This document shows positions 20,745 through 31,703 of a stretch of DNA of 64,000 nucleotides, piece by piece. The notes under the pieces are model-generated. The model was given only the letters and a program-made list of their open reading frames with translations. It was not told the origin of the DNA and did no database searches. The stretch spans positions 1,960,679 through 2,024,678 of the forward strand of contig NC_081337.1 of NCBI RefSeq assembly GCF_022539665.2. The letters are read 5' to 3'. The translations under genes and the position numbers were made by a program. The stretch comes from Daphnia carinata (lineage: Eukaryota > Arthropoda > Branchiopoda > Diplostraca > Daphniidae). Numbering within the stretch: the first letter of the stretch is position 1; each line of letters begins with the position of its first letter.

Positions 20745-23034
20745 TTGTACATGGAAAGAAAAAGAATCCTATTAGGTACGAGAGTATTTTACAAAGAGAC
20801 ACTTAATACTAGACACACTATTATCGTCCAGAGAAAAAATATTCATCTGACCTTAAACTACGAGTTACAAAGCATACGAAAACAGCTAGATAGCAACAAG
20901 AAAAAGGCAAAGAGTTCCAAATACACCCTAAGTAGTTCCCTTGAACAACTCCAAGAAAGTAACGAAATACTAAAAAACTCCCTTGAAAAATCTGCCAAAC
21001 GAATCAGCGAATTAGAAACAAGCCTTGAAAGTGCCACAGCAACAGAAAACAAACTACAAAACCTTTTGAGGAAAAAAGAAGACAATATCATAGCCGTTGA
21101 GAGAGAAGGGCAAGAAATAATTAGCAAACTTGAAAGTGAAAGAAAACAACTGGTAACGAAGTTAGAAACCGCCGAGCAACAGATAAAAGCAGCTTTAGAA
21201 ACAAACAAACAACTTCAGACAGAAACAAAAGAAACGAAAGAGATCCTTGAAAAAAACCTTAGCAGAAAAAGTCGGTTTACGAAGAAGTCTGATAGATAGT
21301 ACTACAAAGACTAAAAATCTCGAAACAGAATTACAAAAGACCAGCGTACTGACAAGAGACCAAGAAGAAAAGATTAAGTATCTGGAAAACAGAATAAAAG
21401 AATATAGAAAGCAACAGGTAACATTCGCTGAAACTGAAGACTTAGACAACTCCAACGAACCGGGAGATATAACGAAACTAGTGAGTGATATAAACGACCT
21501 AACCTCAATAGCAGAAGGAGACAAATCCCTTCACTTCGAGTTAGAATCGGAACAAGTCGAAAAGCTACAGCAACTCAACAACGACCTACAAAACCAAATC
21601 GAGATCCAAAACAACAACCTTCTTCAACTAGAACGAAAGTACCAGACTCTCAAAAACAAAACCAAAATGGGACTTTCACACAAAGAAACTTCAAGAATTG
21701 ACCGTGATACAACCGATAGCGATGACATCGATACGTCCACAACCCAACCGATTGTGAAAGCATTAGGAGAATTATTTTCGAGAGAAGACAAGAAGTCAAT
21801 TCCAATTTTCAAAGGGAAAAGTACTGATAAATTAATAACAGAATGGCTAAAGGACGCAGAACATGTAGCACGCAACAACGACTGGGACGAAAACCAAAAC
21901 ATACGATTCTTCTCCGACAGACTAAAAGGTGATGCCCTAGAATGGCATGGAAACTACGTAGAAGAGCAAGGTGACGAGTTAAGTTATGACGAGTGGAAAA
22001 CCGCCATCATCGCGAGGTTCCAGGATGCATACGACTTAGCAGCACAAAGAAAAAAGTTATCCACACTAAAACAAAAACCTGAAGAAAAATGCAAAGCCTT
22101 CATCTCAAGAATCAACAGTCTCTACGAGTCCATTGAAGGCAAAGAAGAAAAATCTGACCAAAACCAGACCATCGTCGAAGGCCGACTCATAAACACAGTA
22201 AAAAGAATGAGAGATTATACCAAAATCAAAATTCTGATGCAAGGCATTTAACCAAAATTCCGAGCTGAACTCTATTTTAGAATGCCTGAAGGCCCCGAAG
22301 ATTTTGATCAGTTATGTAAACAACTTATCATATCCGAAGGCATCCTATATAGCAAGGAGACTGCAGAAGAGAAAGAAATAAACGCGGTAATCGCAGGGAT
22401 AACGCATCACGAGAAACAACAAGATAACGAACTTTCACAACAAAAGACAGAAATCGAATTCCTAAAACAAAAAATACGTGAACTGGAAAATACTAATAAA
22501 AATCGTGAATTGTCACAGGATACCGATATAACCATAGCAGCCACAGATCAATACGAGCAAAGATCTTCGCGATCAAGTGATCGTTACTGCAGACCACAAA
22601 ATCCGCGAGTCCGATTTCACGAGAGACCGAATAGCAGAGGCTCCAGTAGTGACCGAAACTTCAATCGAAGCAGAGATAACAGCCCATACCGCACCAACTA
22701 TACGTCACCAAGAAGAGAAGGTACCTCCACGAGATATAGGCAATCAAATTACCCAACTTACCAGCAAACACCCCAGAGACCCCCGTACAACAACAGACCG
22801 AAACACTGCAATCGACCGAACTTTCAACCACATAACAATCAACAGGTGTATCATCAAAACCCATCCTATACTCATCAATACCCACAGCCACGACAAAATC
22901 AACCAAACACCACTGACAACCTAGGAAATAGAATTATTATCTGCCACAAGTGCAATAAAAGAGGACACATTGCGCGAGAATGTTGGACGGATATGGCACG
23001 TATCAACAACCCGAACCACCGTCTAATGCAGTAA
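20745..23034 (+). pseudogene. Gypsy gag, copy A: long coiled coil, capsid, zinc knuckle
   Basis: Translation is interrupted by a frameshift near 21250 and a TAA at 22249-22251 (a Leu codon in copy B). The first 300 residues or so are Glu/Lys/Gln-rich heptad-like coiled coil, unusually long for a gypsy gag. Next is a retrotransposon capsid region (roughly 21780-22400) with FKGKSTDKLITEWL and WHGNYVEEQGDELSYDEWK. An Arg/Ser/Pro/Gln-rich stretch follows, then a single zinc knuckle CHKCNKRGHIAREC close to 22945-22985. The frame ends at 23034, overlapping the protease frame by about 55 nt in the -1 frame, the same in copy B. Confidence 0.85.
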
Positions 23035-26000
23035 ACACAATATCCCTACCAAACAACCCTCCAACACAAAATTTAGAAATAGCGATACCCAAACTAATAC
23101 GTATACCCATTAGAATTTTTGGAAAAGAAATTAAGGCTTTAGTAGACACAGGAGCAGCAGCCAGTTTAGTTTCAGACAACATATTTTTTAATCTAAAGGA
23201 GTATGAAGAACTTAAACAAGTTAAAGACTCCCCTTCGCCAATATTTAGAACGGTGTCAGGAGAAATACTAAAATCAAAAGGGAAATATGGATTTTCAATC
23301 ACCATTAACACCAATCCCGCCATTAAGCATGATTTCTTTATTATGGAAAACTTAAACGAAACTTGCATATTAGGATAAGACTTCTTATCGAGCAACAATG
23401 TAAAAATTAATACTAAAAACAGGCAGATCAATTACGATCATTCCGGAAAAGAACATAGCTATGGGAAAAACACACTCCCAGTATACAGCATAACTTTTGG
23501 CAAGGCAGGTATTAATATTCCACTCCTCCCACACCGTTCATCAGATAGTAACTACAACAACGATCTGACAGAAGCAGATTATCGCAGCCTAGAATCTTTC
23601 TCCCAATCAGAAATTAACAAAAAATCATAACGAATTGGACAAACCCAAGAAAGTGAAGTGACTAATATCTCTGACGAGATACGCATTAAAATCGAACATC
23701 TATTGAACAAACACGAAGCCCTATTTGCAGAAAGAGAATCAGATTTAGGACTAGCAACTGATATAAAACATTCCATTAACATAGGATATAACGCCCCAAT
23801 AACTCAACGATTGCGCAGAACACCAGAAGCATTAAAACTAATTGTCAAAACAAAAATTGAAGTAATGATAAATAACAATATTATTAGAGAAAGTCACAGC
23901 CCATTTGCAGCAGCAATTGTAATGGTTCCCAAAAAAGATGGAGAGATGCTGTGTATGGACTATAGGGCACCCATTACCAAGAATTGACGACACCATTGAT
24001 GCATTGAGCGGATCAGTTTACTTCTCAACATTGGACTTACTAAGTGGCTACTGGCAGACCGACATAACAGAAAGTGACAAACACAAAACCGCCTTCATCT
24101 GTGAACTTGGACAATACGAATTCAATAGAATGCCATTTGGACTAACAAATGCACCAAGCACTTTTCAACGAGCAATGAATAACATATTGAAATCAGTGTT
24201 GTTCAGGTTTGCATTGGTTTATCTCGATGACATCATAGTGTTCAGTAATGATATTGCTGAACATGCGACACATCTAGAAGCGGTATTTAAGCTTCTAAAA
24301 GACGCGGGACTAAAATTAAAAAGAAAGAATTGCGAATTTTTTAAGGAAGAGTTAGATTATTTAGGATACATCGTTTCGAAAAAAGGAATAACACCGAGTA
24401 CGAAAAAGCTAGAAGCGATCATCACATACCCAGCTCCCAAAAATGTGAAAGAATTGAGCTCATTTTTAGGTTTGGCTAGCTATTACAGGAAATTCATCAG
24501 GGCTTTTGCTGATAAAGCCCACCCACTGACAGCGCTAACAAGAAAATCAGCCGAGTGGAAATGGGGAGAGGAACAAAGGGACGCCTTTGATTGTATCAAG
24601 AACTGTCTCATAACTAGACCTATCCTTGGGTATCCAGATTTCACGCGCGAATTTATCATCTACACAGATGCTTCAGGATACGGTATAGGAGCAGTCTTGG
24701 CTCAGATGCAGACTCTACCTCAATCAGCGGATTCAGCGGAGTCCGACGTACAGCAACCCCGTGAATCAGACGGCGTGGAAGTTTAAACACGTCATAGCGT
24801 ATAGCTCTAAACATCTGAACGACCGCGAAGCCAAGTGGTCAACCACAGAGAAAGAGGCTTACGCAATCATCCACGCAATTGACGTGTTTAGAAAATATCT
24901 ATACGGACGCAGATTTACCGTATTTACAGACCATAGACCTTTAGAATGGCTAATGAGCAAGACAGAACCCGCAGGAAGATTAGCTAGATGGGCACTAAAA
25001 ATACAAGAATTCGACATCGTCATTGGATACCGGCCTGGGAAGTCGCACCAAAATGCTGACACCCTAAGCCGTATTCCCATAGTGCCAATAGCACGAGTAG
25101 AAACAAGAGCAATGGAAAAAGGAACCGTAATAAGAGAGCTTGAAAATATTCGAAAAGAAAGTGAAAGACTAAAAGACAAGCTAAGGATCGAAAGATTAAA
25201 ACAAGAACACCTGGAGAAAGAAAATGAAAGTATTCAAAACGAAAGCGAAAGTTTTAAGAGGGAAAGTCTTCAGGTGAAGAGCGCAGGTTTCGAAGGAGAA
25301 ATTGGAAGTGAAAGTAAAAGGTCTTGGAGTGAAAACAGATGGATAGAATTACAGCAAGCAGATAAATATTGTCAACAATTAATAACGAAAATACAAGAAG
25401 ATAGCCAGAACACTAGAAATAAAAGATTCTCAAACAACTTTGTAATCAACGAAAAAGGTCTATTAACAGATAGGCAAAGAAAATTAGTAGTCCCACTACC
25501 GTTAGTTACCGATATTTTACGTGCGAATCATGACCACATGTTAGCAGGACATTTAGGAATAGAAAAAAACAATAGCCAGACTTCGAGAGCAATACGTCTT
25601 TCGACATATGCGACAGAACGTAACAGAATACATCCAAAATTGTCTAAAATGTGCAAAACGCAAAGCTGTAGGAGGAAGTAAAGCACCATTGCAACCTATG
25701 CCCCCAGCCGAAAGGGTGTGGGAAAGACTTGCGATGGATATTTTAGGCCCCGTTCAAGAAAGCGCAAAGGGACATAAGTATATTTTAGTCCTATCAGGTT
25801 ACGCCAGTCGGTTCGTTTTTACAGTACCAATGAGAGACCAAACTGCCCAAACAATTGCTAACATCTTGGTTAATGATATTTACACCAAATATGGATCCCC
25901 CGAAGTAGTCTTAACAGATCAAGGAACTAATTTCCTATCGAGCTTAATCCAAGATATTTGCAAATTATTCAAAATCAAACAAATCAGAACAACAGCATAC

Positions 26001-26400
26001 CACCCCCAAACAGACGGATTAGTAGAACGATTTAACAGAACCTTGTGTGACATGCTAGCTTCCTACGTAACGGACGAACCAGAAAATTGGGACAAATATC
26101 TACCATTTGTCACATTTGCTTACAACACAGCGAAGCAATCAACACTGCAACAAAACCCATTCTTTCTATTCTTCGGAAGACAACCAGTGCTCCCAAACGA
26201 CATCAAAATAGATAGACGGTACGAAACATACGAAGACACCAGTGTAATGTACTCACATCAATGGAAAAAGGATCAGCAACTAGCGAAGGAACACCTATTT
26301 CGAGCACAGACAAAACAAAAAAGATATTACGACAAAGGAACAAAAGCAATCAAATAAAACATCGGTGACTTTGGGCTACTGAAAGCCCCACCAACTGCCG
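22980..26400 (+). pseudogene. Gypsy pol, copy A: protease, RT, RNase H, integrase
   Basis: The order of domains is complete but spread over several frames. Protease: ALVDTGAAASLVSD near 23140-23170, then a TAA at 23376 where copy B has Leu. RT: starts about 23658; a short deletion near 23960 removes the LNKITVKDKYPL region present in copy B and shifts the frame. YLDD lies near 24220-24232. RNase H: TDASGYGIGAVLA, later TDHRPLEWL. Between RNase H and integrase lies a spacer of about 100 residues, Glu/Lys/Ser-rich (25110-25340). Integrase: HMLAGHLGIEK zinc domain with a frameshift, C-x2-C at NCLKCAKRK, Asp in AMDILGP, Asp in LTDQGTNF and Glu in DGLVERFN. The C-terminus decays after 26357. Confidence 0.88.
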
Positions 26401-26501
26401 GATAATTCATCAACAGGTGGAATGGACCATTCAAAATCATCAGAAATTTCTCAGACCTCACTTACGAGATTCAGCACGCGAACAATGAAAAACTAAAATC
26501 G

Positions 26502-28445
26502 GTGGTTCATGTCAACCGCCTAAAATTCTACGTCCCGGGAAACCAAGGAACAGAAAGATCATCTGGTTCACCACAACAACCAAGGAATGAACGGGAAAAA
26601 CCTCCCATACATTCCACCACTAATGCAAAGAGAAGTCAACAACCAATCCGAAAAGAATGCAGCATTGACTCCGCCCCCTGCCACGCCCACAAAAGAAAAA
26701 TCCACAACAACGACAAGCGCGACGACGACTACGAAGCCAAGAATAAAAACAACATTGGGAACAACGACAAAAACAACGGTAAAAACTACGACTACAATTA
26801 GGCCAATTGTAACCACAGCAACACACAAACTCACAACAACGCATAAAATTACAACTAAGCCAAGTATGACGTCAACTTCATCAAAACCCCCAGCAACTAC
26901 AAAGCCAATAATCACGTCAACAAGCACTAAACCTACCACTACAACTAGGCCTACGACAACTGTAAAAATAACTTCGATTTCAACAACTAGAACAACTACT
27001 AAGCCTACGTCAACGACAACTATGCCCACTACGAGTTCCACAACAACAGCTCCAACACCAACGCGCCAGCCAAACACAACTACGCAAAGTACGACGACAG
27101 TAACAGAGAGTTCGACGACCCCACAACCGTCAACACAGACAGCCAGGATGACCCCATTAGCTACAGCAGAAACAACGACAAAAACAGAAGAAAATCAAGT
27201 TCAGGCCATAGAAGAAGACAATATTCAACATTTACCGCCAGCAGAGTCCCTGTTAATGGACCAGAAAACAGAAAATCATTGAATACTGAAAATATAGAAA
27301 GCGGTCTCCCCAAAAACATCGAGGAATTCAACGAAAAGATTAAATACGAAATAAGCAAGATGCACGACCAATACAAAATCAGCATTGAAACAGAACACGA
27401 GAACAAACTCGCAAAAGAAATTCGAGATATGTATTGTCAACTATCGGTCATCAAAAGAACACAAGCTGTTATTTTAGTACCAATCTGCACGAGACTACAA
27501 GGCTTCGGTCAAGCAATGACACTTCAACAATGCGAAGCCAAAAGAATTTTTATATCAGCAAATGAAACAAAATGTGGATTTCAACCATTCTTTACTTACG
27601 AAGGAAAGAATTGTACGATCGGAACAGATGAATGGTCAATTCATTCATTTTCCGATTGTTTTTGGAAAACACCGTTAGTAAATCTGAATGGAAATCCACA
27701 TACCTGGGAACACAACTCAACAACAGGAGATTGGATACGCCAGAAACCTAGCATTCACGTGCCTAATCTAGACCTCATTACAGAATTTGAAGACCTCCAC
27801 CTAAATGATTTCGACTTCTCGCTGAAAAGTCATCCAGCACACGAGACAATGGAGATGGAGCAATTAAATATCCTAAATGACCTAGTAGGCAGAATGCAAG
27901 AAGGCAATTCCAATTCTGTTGGAGATATTGTGATGTCAGAACAACAAGATAATCAAATAGGTCATATGTTTTCATTGTTTGACAAATTGAAAATAATAGG
28001 CCTTTCAGCAATTGGATTTGTGCTATTCCTCGTATGTTTACGAATCTTCATCATTTGCAACCCCATCTCGAAGATTAAAGAACTTATCCGCCGAAACCGG
28101 AAGTTTACAAGCAGATACGATGATGGCATAGAGGAAGATCACGAACTCGCATCAATGATACCGGCACGAGAAACAAATTATCATTCTGAAATAGCCATCG
28201 AACAACCGTTCATAAGAACACCTGCCCCTGCACAACTGACAATGGAAAGACAAGGTCAAGTGCGCCCTCCACGACCAAGCGCACCAAATTCATTAATCTA
28301 CCCATCTATCGAAGAAGCCGACACACCCAAAAGATGCACAGGAAAACACACAACATGTACTTACGTAGTAGGGTATGGCATGGTTTGGGAAGACCTATGT
28401 CGTTGCATGTCAGAAACAGACAACAGTAATTCAGCCAAAAAGTAA
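26502..28445 (+). pseudogene. Env-like gene remnant, copy A: Thr-rich stalk and transmembrane part
   Basis: 26587-27282 is a mucin-like segment dominated by Thr and Pro. It leads, with a one-base shift near 27275, into a frame ending at 28445. That part has a Cys-containing ectodomain (CTRLQGFG, CGFQPFF, TIGTDEWSIHSFSDCFW) and N-x-S/T sites. A strongly hydrophobic segment (IIGLSAIGFVLFLVCL, near 27985-28035) is followed by basic residues and a cytoplasmic tail of about 120 residues. This is the membrane-proximal half of a viral-type envelope glycoprotein. The N-terminal ectodomain present in copy B (46360-48446) is missing, deleted between 26570 and 26590. Similarity of the TIGTDEWS...CFW region to chuvirus-type glycoproteins is my recollection and untested. 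Confidence 0.7.
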
Positions 28446-28849
28446 AAGTCCCAAGGTCATCGAAATTAAAAGTAGCCACTAAACATAGCCCTTGACAATT
28501 TAATTAATTACATAATAAATTAGCAACCCCAGCGAATAACACACTTACCAGCATTTAAAAACTTCAACAATTAAGTTGATTCTTATTTTTTTTTACCATT
28601 GTGCCTTACTCGAAACTTTATAGTAAAACAAACATAGAAACAAACTCAAATAACAATTTTGTATTTCCAACTAACACATTATCTACAAAATCAAAAGCAA
28701 AAACAAAACAATAAACTTAAAAAACTTTATGATAGACAAAACAAGCAAACACACAAATTCGAATAATTTTTTTTTGTATTTCCACCTAACACCTTAACTA
28801 CAAAATAACAAACAAAATCAAATAATAACACAAACAGAGGAAAATATAA
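28446..28849 (+). other. AT-rich non-coding stretch, copy A
   Basis: A-rich sequence with two related stretches (about 28590-28700 and 28735-28830, sharing AATTTTGTATTTCCA-like text). No frame or structure beyond this internal duplication. Confidence 0.5.
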
Positions 28850-29395
28850 TCATTCGTCCGTGGAATCACGTTCGGGAAGAGGATCACCATAGAGTAGATA
28901 ATTGTAAATCTGGGCAACATGTGTTATCGCCAACCGATCTTCATGTTCTTCTTGGAGATGCTCCCGCATCAATCGAGAAGACGTTGGAGTAGGGTGATAA
29001 ATATCATCACCAGACTCCTGCCACCAAAGAAACCGGGCGAACCTCAAAGGATAGACATCGCGGTACCGTGCGTACCCAAGATGGTTGCTGAAAGAAATCA
29101 GATTATTACTCCAACGAACAAACTTACAAACAACGGAAAAAAAAACAAAAAAAACACAAACTTTCAGATAATAATAATCATTAATCCAAGGGCGCTTATA
29201 CCCGAAATCACGTGGTGGAGCATCCGGCATATCAAAGGCCATTCGAAAAATGCTGAGGAAAAAGCTCTGATCTTCCGTACGGAACCTCCGAAAAAGGCTT
29301 TCGGGAGAAGAAAAAATGGAACAATCAACACACCACAGTGCTATATCAACCAGAGAGCGATACTGAAAAACATATCTATATTCGAATGGCTCCAT
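28850..29395 (-). CDS. Antisense ORF in 3' region of copy A, candidate captured gene
   Basis: An open frame of 181 codons from the ATG at 29395, antisense to the element. Its composition is that of a real soluble protein (YRSLVDIALWCVD, PLRFARFLWWQE, HLQEEHEDRLAITHVAQ), unlike the low-complexity A-rich surroundings. Residues about 79-102 are instead Phe/Val-rich and come from a T-rich stretch that looks like a short intron: GTTTGTG at 29161 and TTTCTTTCAG ending at 29088, 74 nt. The exon frames do not join in phase after removing exactly these 74 nt, so either the donor differs or an indel has occurred. Copy B lacks this region. I do not recognise the family. Confidence 0.5.
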   Translation of the reverse strand: MEPFEYRYVFQYRSLVDIALWCVDCSIFSSPESLFRRFRTEDQSFFLSIFRMAFDMPDAPPRDFGYKRPWINDYYYLKVCVFFVFFSVVCKFVRWSNNLISFSNHLGYARYRDVYPLRFARFLWWQESGDDIYHPTPTSSRLMREHLQEEHEDRLAITHVAQIYNYLLYGDPLPERDSTDE

Positions 29396-30021
29396 CGAAA
29401 AAAAAAATATAAAACTCAAAACAAGAGCAACAAAAAGAAGCAGTAATCTCTACGAAAGAACGAAGATAACTAACTCAAGAAATTCAATAAAATCTCTATA
29501 AGAAGACAATGACTAAAAAAGGAATAAAGAAATTTGGAAATATTCGTCTATTCACCCGGCGACATATCCACAGGTCAGTACGACAAGACGCGACGAAAAA
29601 GAATCCAACTCAACTTCAAGGGGAAGAAGGAATACATTAAAAATGCATGAAAACGTGTTATCAAATTAAGAACACAGAAACAAGAACACAAGAAAAGAAA
29701 CAACAACCTGAAGTCCCTTGACTATGCAAGATTTTGCAAAATACGAAAACTAAACTCTTCCCAGTGTCTCAACGACATAACTCCAACAAAGTTTCGCAAA
29801 GCAAAGTGCGCCTTATAAACCAAAAGTTTATCTAAAAATAGCCCTATAACAACACCAATAACAAAATGGAAGTAATAATCACACTCAGCAACTGTAGCCG
29901 GTGACGGGAAAAGAAAAAGGAAAAGAAATTCTTCTAAAATTTTTGACTGAAGGAACAAGTTTTTCATCAAGAAATGTAGCCAGTTAAGGGAAACGCAAAT
30001 TGGAGGACCTCTTCTTTCTTC
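29396..30021 (+). other. 3' untranslated region of gypsy copy A
   Basis: A-rich, no supported frame on either strand. From about 29885 it matches copy B (49085 on), so the breakpoints of the copy A-specific segment lie before that. Confidence 0.6.
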
Positions 30022-30036
30022 GAAGAGGGGGAGGAA
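30022..30036 (+). promoter_or_regulatory. Polypurine tract, copy A
   Basis: GAAGAGGGGGAGGAA directly precedes TGTAAC of the 3' LTR. It would prime plus-strand DNA synthesis. The same tract lies at 49224-49238 in copy B. Confidence 0.85.
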
Positions 30037-30238
30037 TGTAACGAGCCCAAAGGCTATCCAAAGACAGCCACAGCTCTTACATCCCTCAAGAGTTTCACAA
30101 GTGAAAGTGAACGTCTACGCCCATTTTACCTTCAACATGTGTGTTCTTTAGTAGTATAAATACCGCATGTTTGTACCTTGTAATTGGGAATTGTTTCGGA
30201 AAATCCACTGTAATACACGAGGTATAAGGAACTTTACA
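30037..30238 (+). mobile_element. 3' LTR of gypsy copy A
   Basis: 202 bp, TGTAACGAG...TTTACA. By eye it differs at only about seven positions from the 3' LTR of copy B but at about 40 from its own 5' LTR, so the two ends belong to different LTR subfamilies. Confidence 0.85.
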
Positions 30239-31293
30239 ATAGTGTTATAGAATCAGTTTCATGATGTACATTCAAACAGTATCAAATATACGTGTATTCA
30301 ATGTGAATATAGTGTGATACAGTGAGTTTCAATGTCTACATTCAAACAGTATCAAATATACGTGTATTCAATTTGAATATAGTGTGATACAGTGAGTTTC
30401 AATATCTACATTCAAACAGCATCAAATATACGTGTATTCAATGTGAATCTACTGTGATACAGGGAGTTTCAATATCTATATTCAAACAGCATGAATTATA
30501 CGTTTATTCAATGTGAATATAGTGTGATACATTGAGTTTCAATATCTACATTCAAACAGCATCAAATATACGTGTATTCAATGTGAATATAGTGTTATAG
30601 AATCAGTTTTATGATGTACATTCAAACAGTATCAAATATACCTGTATTCAATGTGAATATAGTGTGATACAGTGAGTTTCAATATCTACATTCAAACAGC
30701 ATCAAATATACGCGTATTCAATGTGAATATAGTGTGATACAGTGAGCTTCAATATCTACATTCAAACAGCATGAAATATACGTGTATTCAATGTGAATAT
30801 AGTGTGATACAGTGAGTTTCAATATCTACATTCAAATAGCATCAAATATACGTGTATTCAATGTAAATATAGTGTGATACAGTGAGTTTCAATATCCACA
30901 TTCAAACAGCATGAAATATACGTGTATTCAATGTGAATATAGTGTTATAGGATCAGTTTCATTATGTACATGCAAACAGTATCAAATATACGTGTATTCA
31001 ATGTAAATATAGTGTGATACATTGAGTTTCAATATCTACATTCAAACAGCATGAAATATACGTGTATTCAATGTGAATATAGTGTTATAGAATCAGTTTC
31101 ATGATGTACATTCAAACAGTATCAAATATACGTGTATTCAATGTGAATATAGTGTGATACATTGAGTTTCAATATCTACATTCAAATAGCATCAAATATA
31201 CGTGTATTCAATGTAAATATAGTGTGATACAGTGAGTTTCAATATCTACATTCAAACAGCATCAAATATACGTGTATTCAATGTGAATATAGT
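30239..31293 (+). repeat. 70-bp minisatellite, block 4 (about 15 copies)
   Basis: Same monomer, with both subtypes. It starts at ATAGTG immediately after the gypsy LTR and ends at ATAGT immediately before the element C LTR. Confidence 0.95.
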
Positions 31294-31669
31294 TGTCGAG
31301 AATCTCTCACAGAAATCCCTGGAAGATGGGGATGGTGAAAGATTGACACTAAGTTTTCGAGTTAAAGGAGAGGTAGGGTTTTCACTTTCTACGTTGTGTA
31401 TTTGAATTTTGGCTTAAGATTGCCATGAGAGAATTGTGCTGGGTGACGCAACACTTGAACAGAGAGAGGTTTTTAGTGAGACTGACTTGGGTGGTCACAT
31501 GAGAGCCTGAAGTAAATTAGCGAAAACAAAAGACATACGACAAACAAAAGAAAGACGAAAAGTAGCGCGGTTTTAGGGTGGAGAAGAAGGGGTAGGCGCG
31601 AAGATTGTCAAGAGGGGGAAACTGAAGCTGGGGAGAAAAAAAAACCTTGGGAAAAGTGGAGGAAATTTG
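31294..31669 (-). mobile_element. 3' LTR of BEL element C (end-truncated)
   Basis: It matches the 5' LTR at 37084-37473 except that the inner end (about 14 bp, the TGTCGGAAATTTTC start on the minus strand) is replaced by unrelated sequence, which also removed the polypurine tract. Confidence 0.85.
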
Positions 31670-31703
31670 AGGTAAAGTGGAAATACTTTGCGGGCCAAAC
31701 AAG

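Larger units (their letters stand above)
18305..30238 (+). mobile_element. Ty3/gypsy-like LTR retrotransposon, copy A (degenerate, env-like region)
   Basis: LTR at both ends, primer site, long leader, gag, protease, RT, RNase H, integrase, remains of an env-like gene, an antisense ORF, a polypurine tract and the 3' LTR. It lies in the 70-bp minisatellite. The 5' and 3' LTRs differ at roughly one position in five, far more than copies A and B differ at matching LTRs. No clean target duplication: the left flank ends CAGTAT and the right begins ATAGTG, different points of the monomer. Confidence 0.9.

Noticed and set aside
26587-27282. Host mucin gene
   Set aside because: The Thr-rich text sits between gypsy pol and a transmembrane env part, and copy B has the same stalk next to its env ectodomain, so it belongs to the element.
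28919-29446. 175-codon plus-strand frame
   Set aside because: Opposite the protein-like antisense ORF; Lys/Asn/Thr-rich text of an A-rich strand with no domain.
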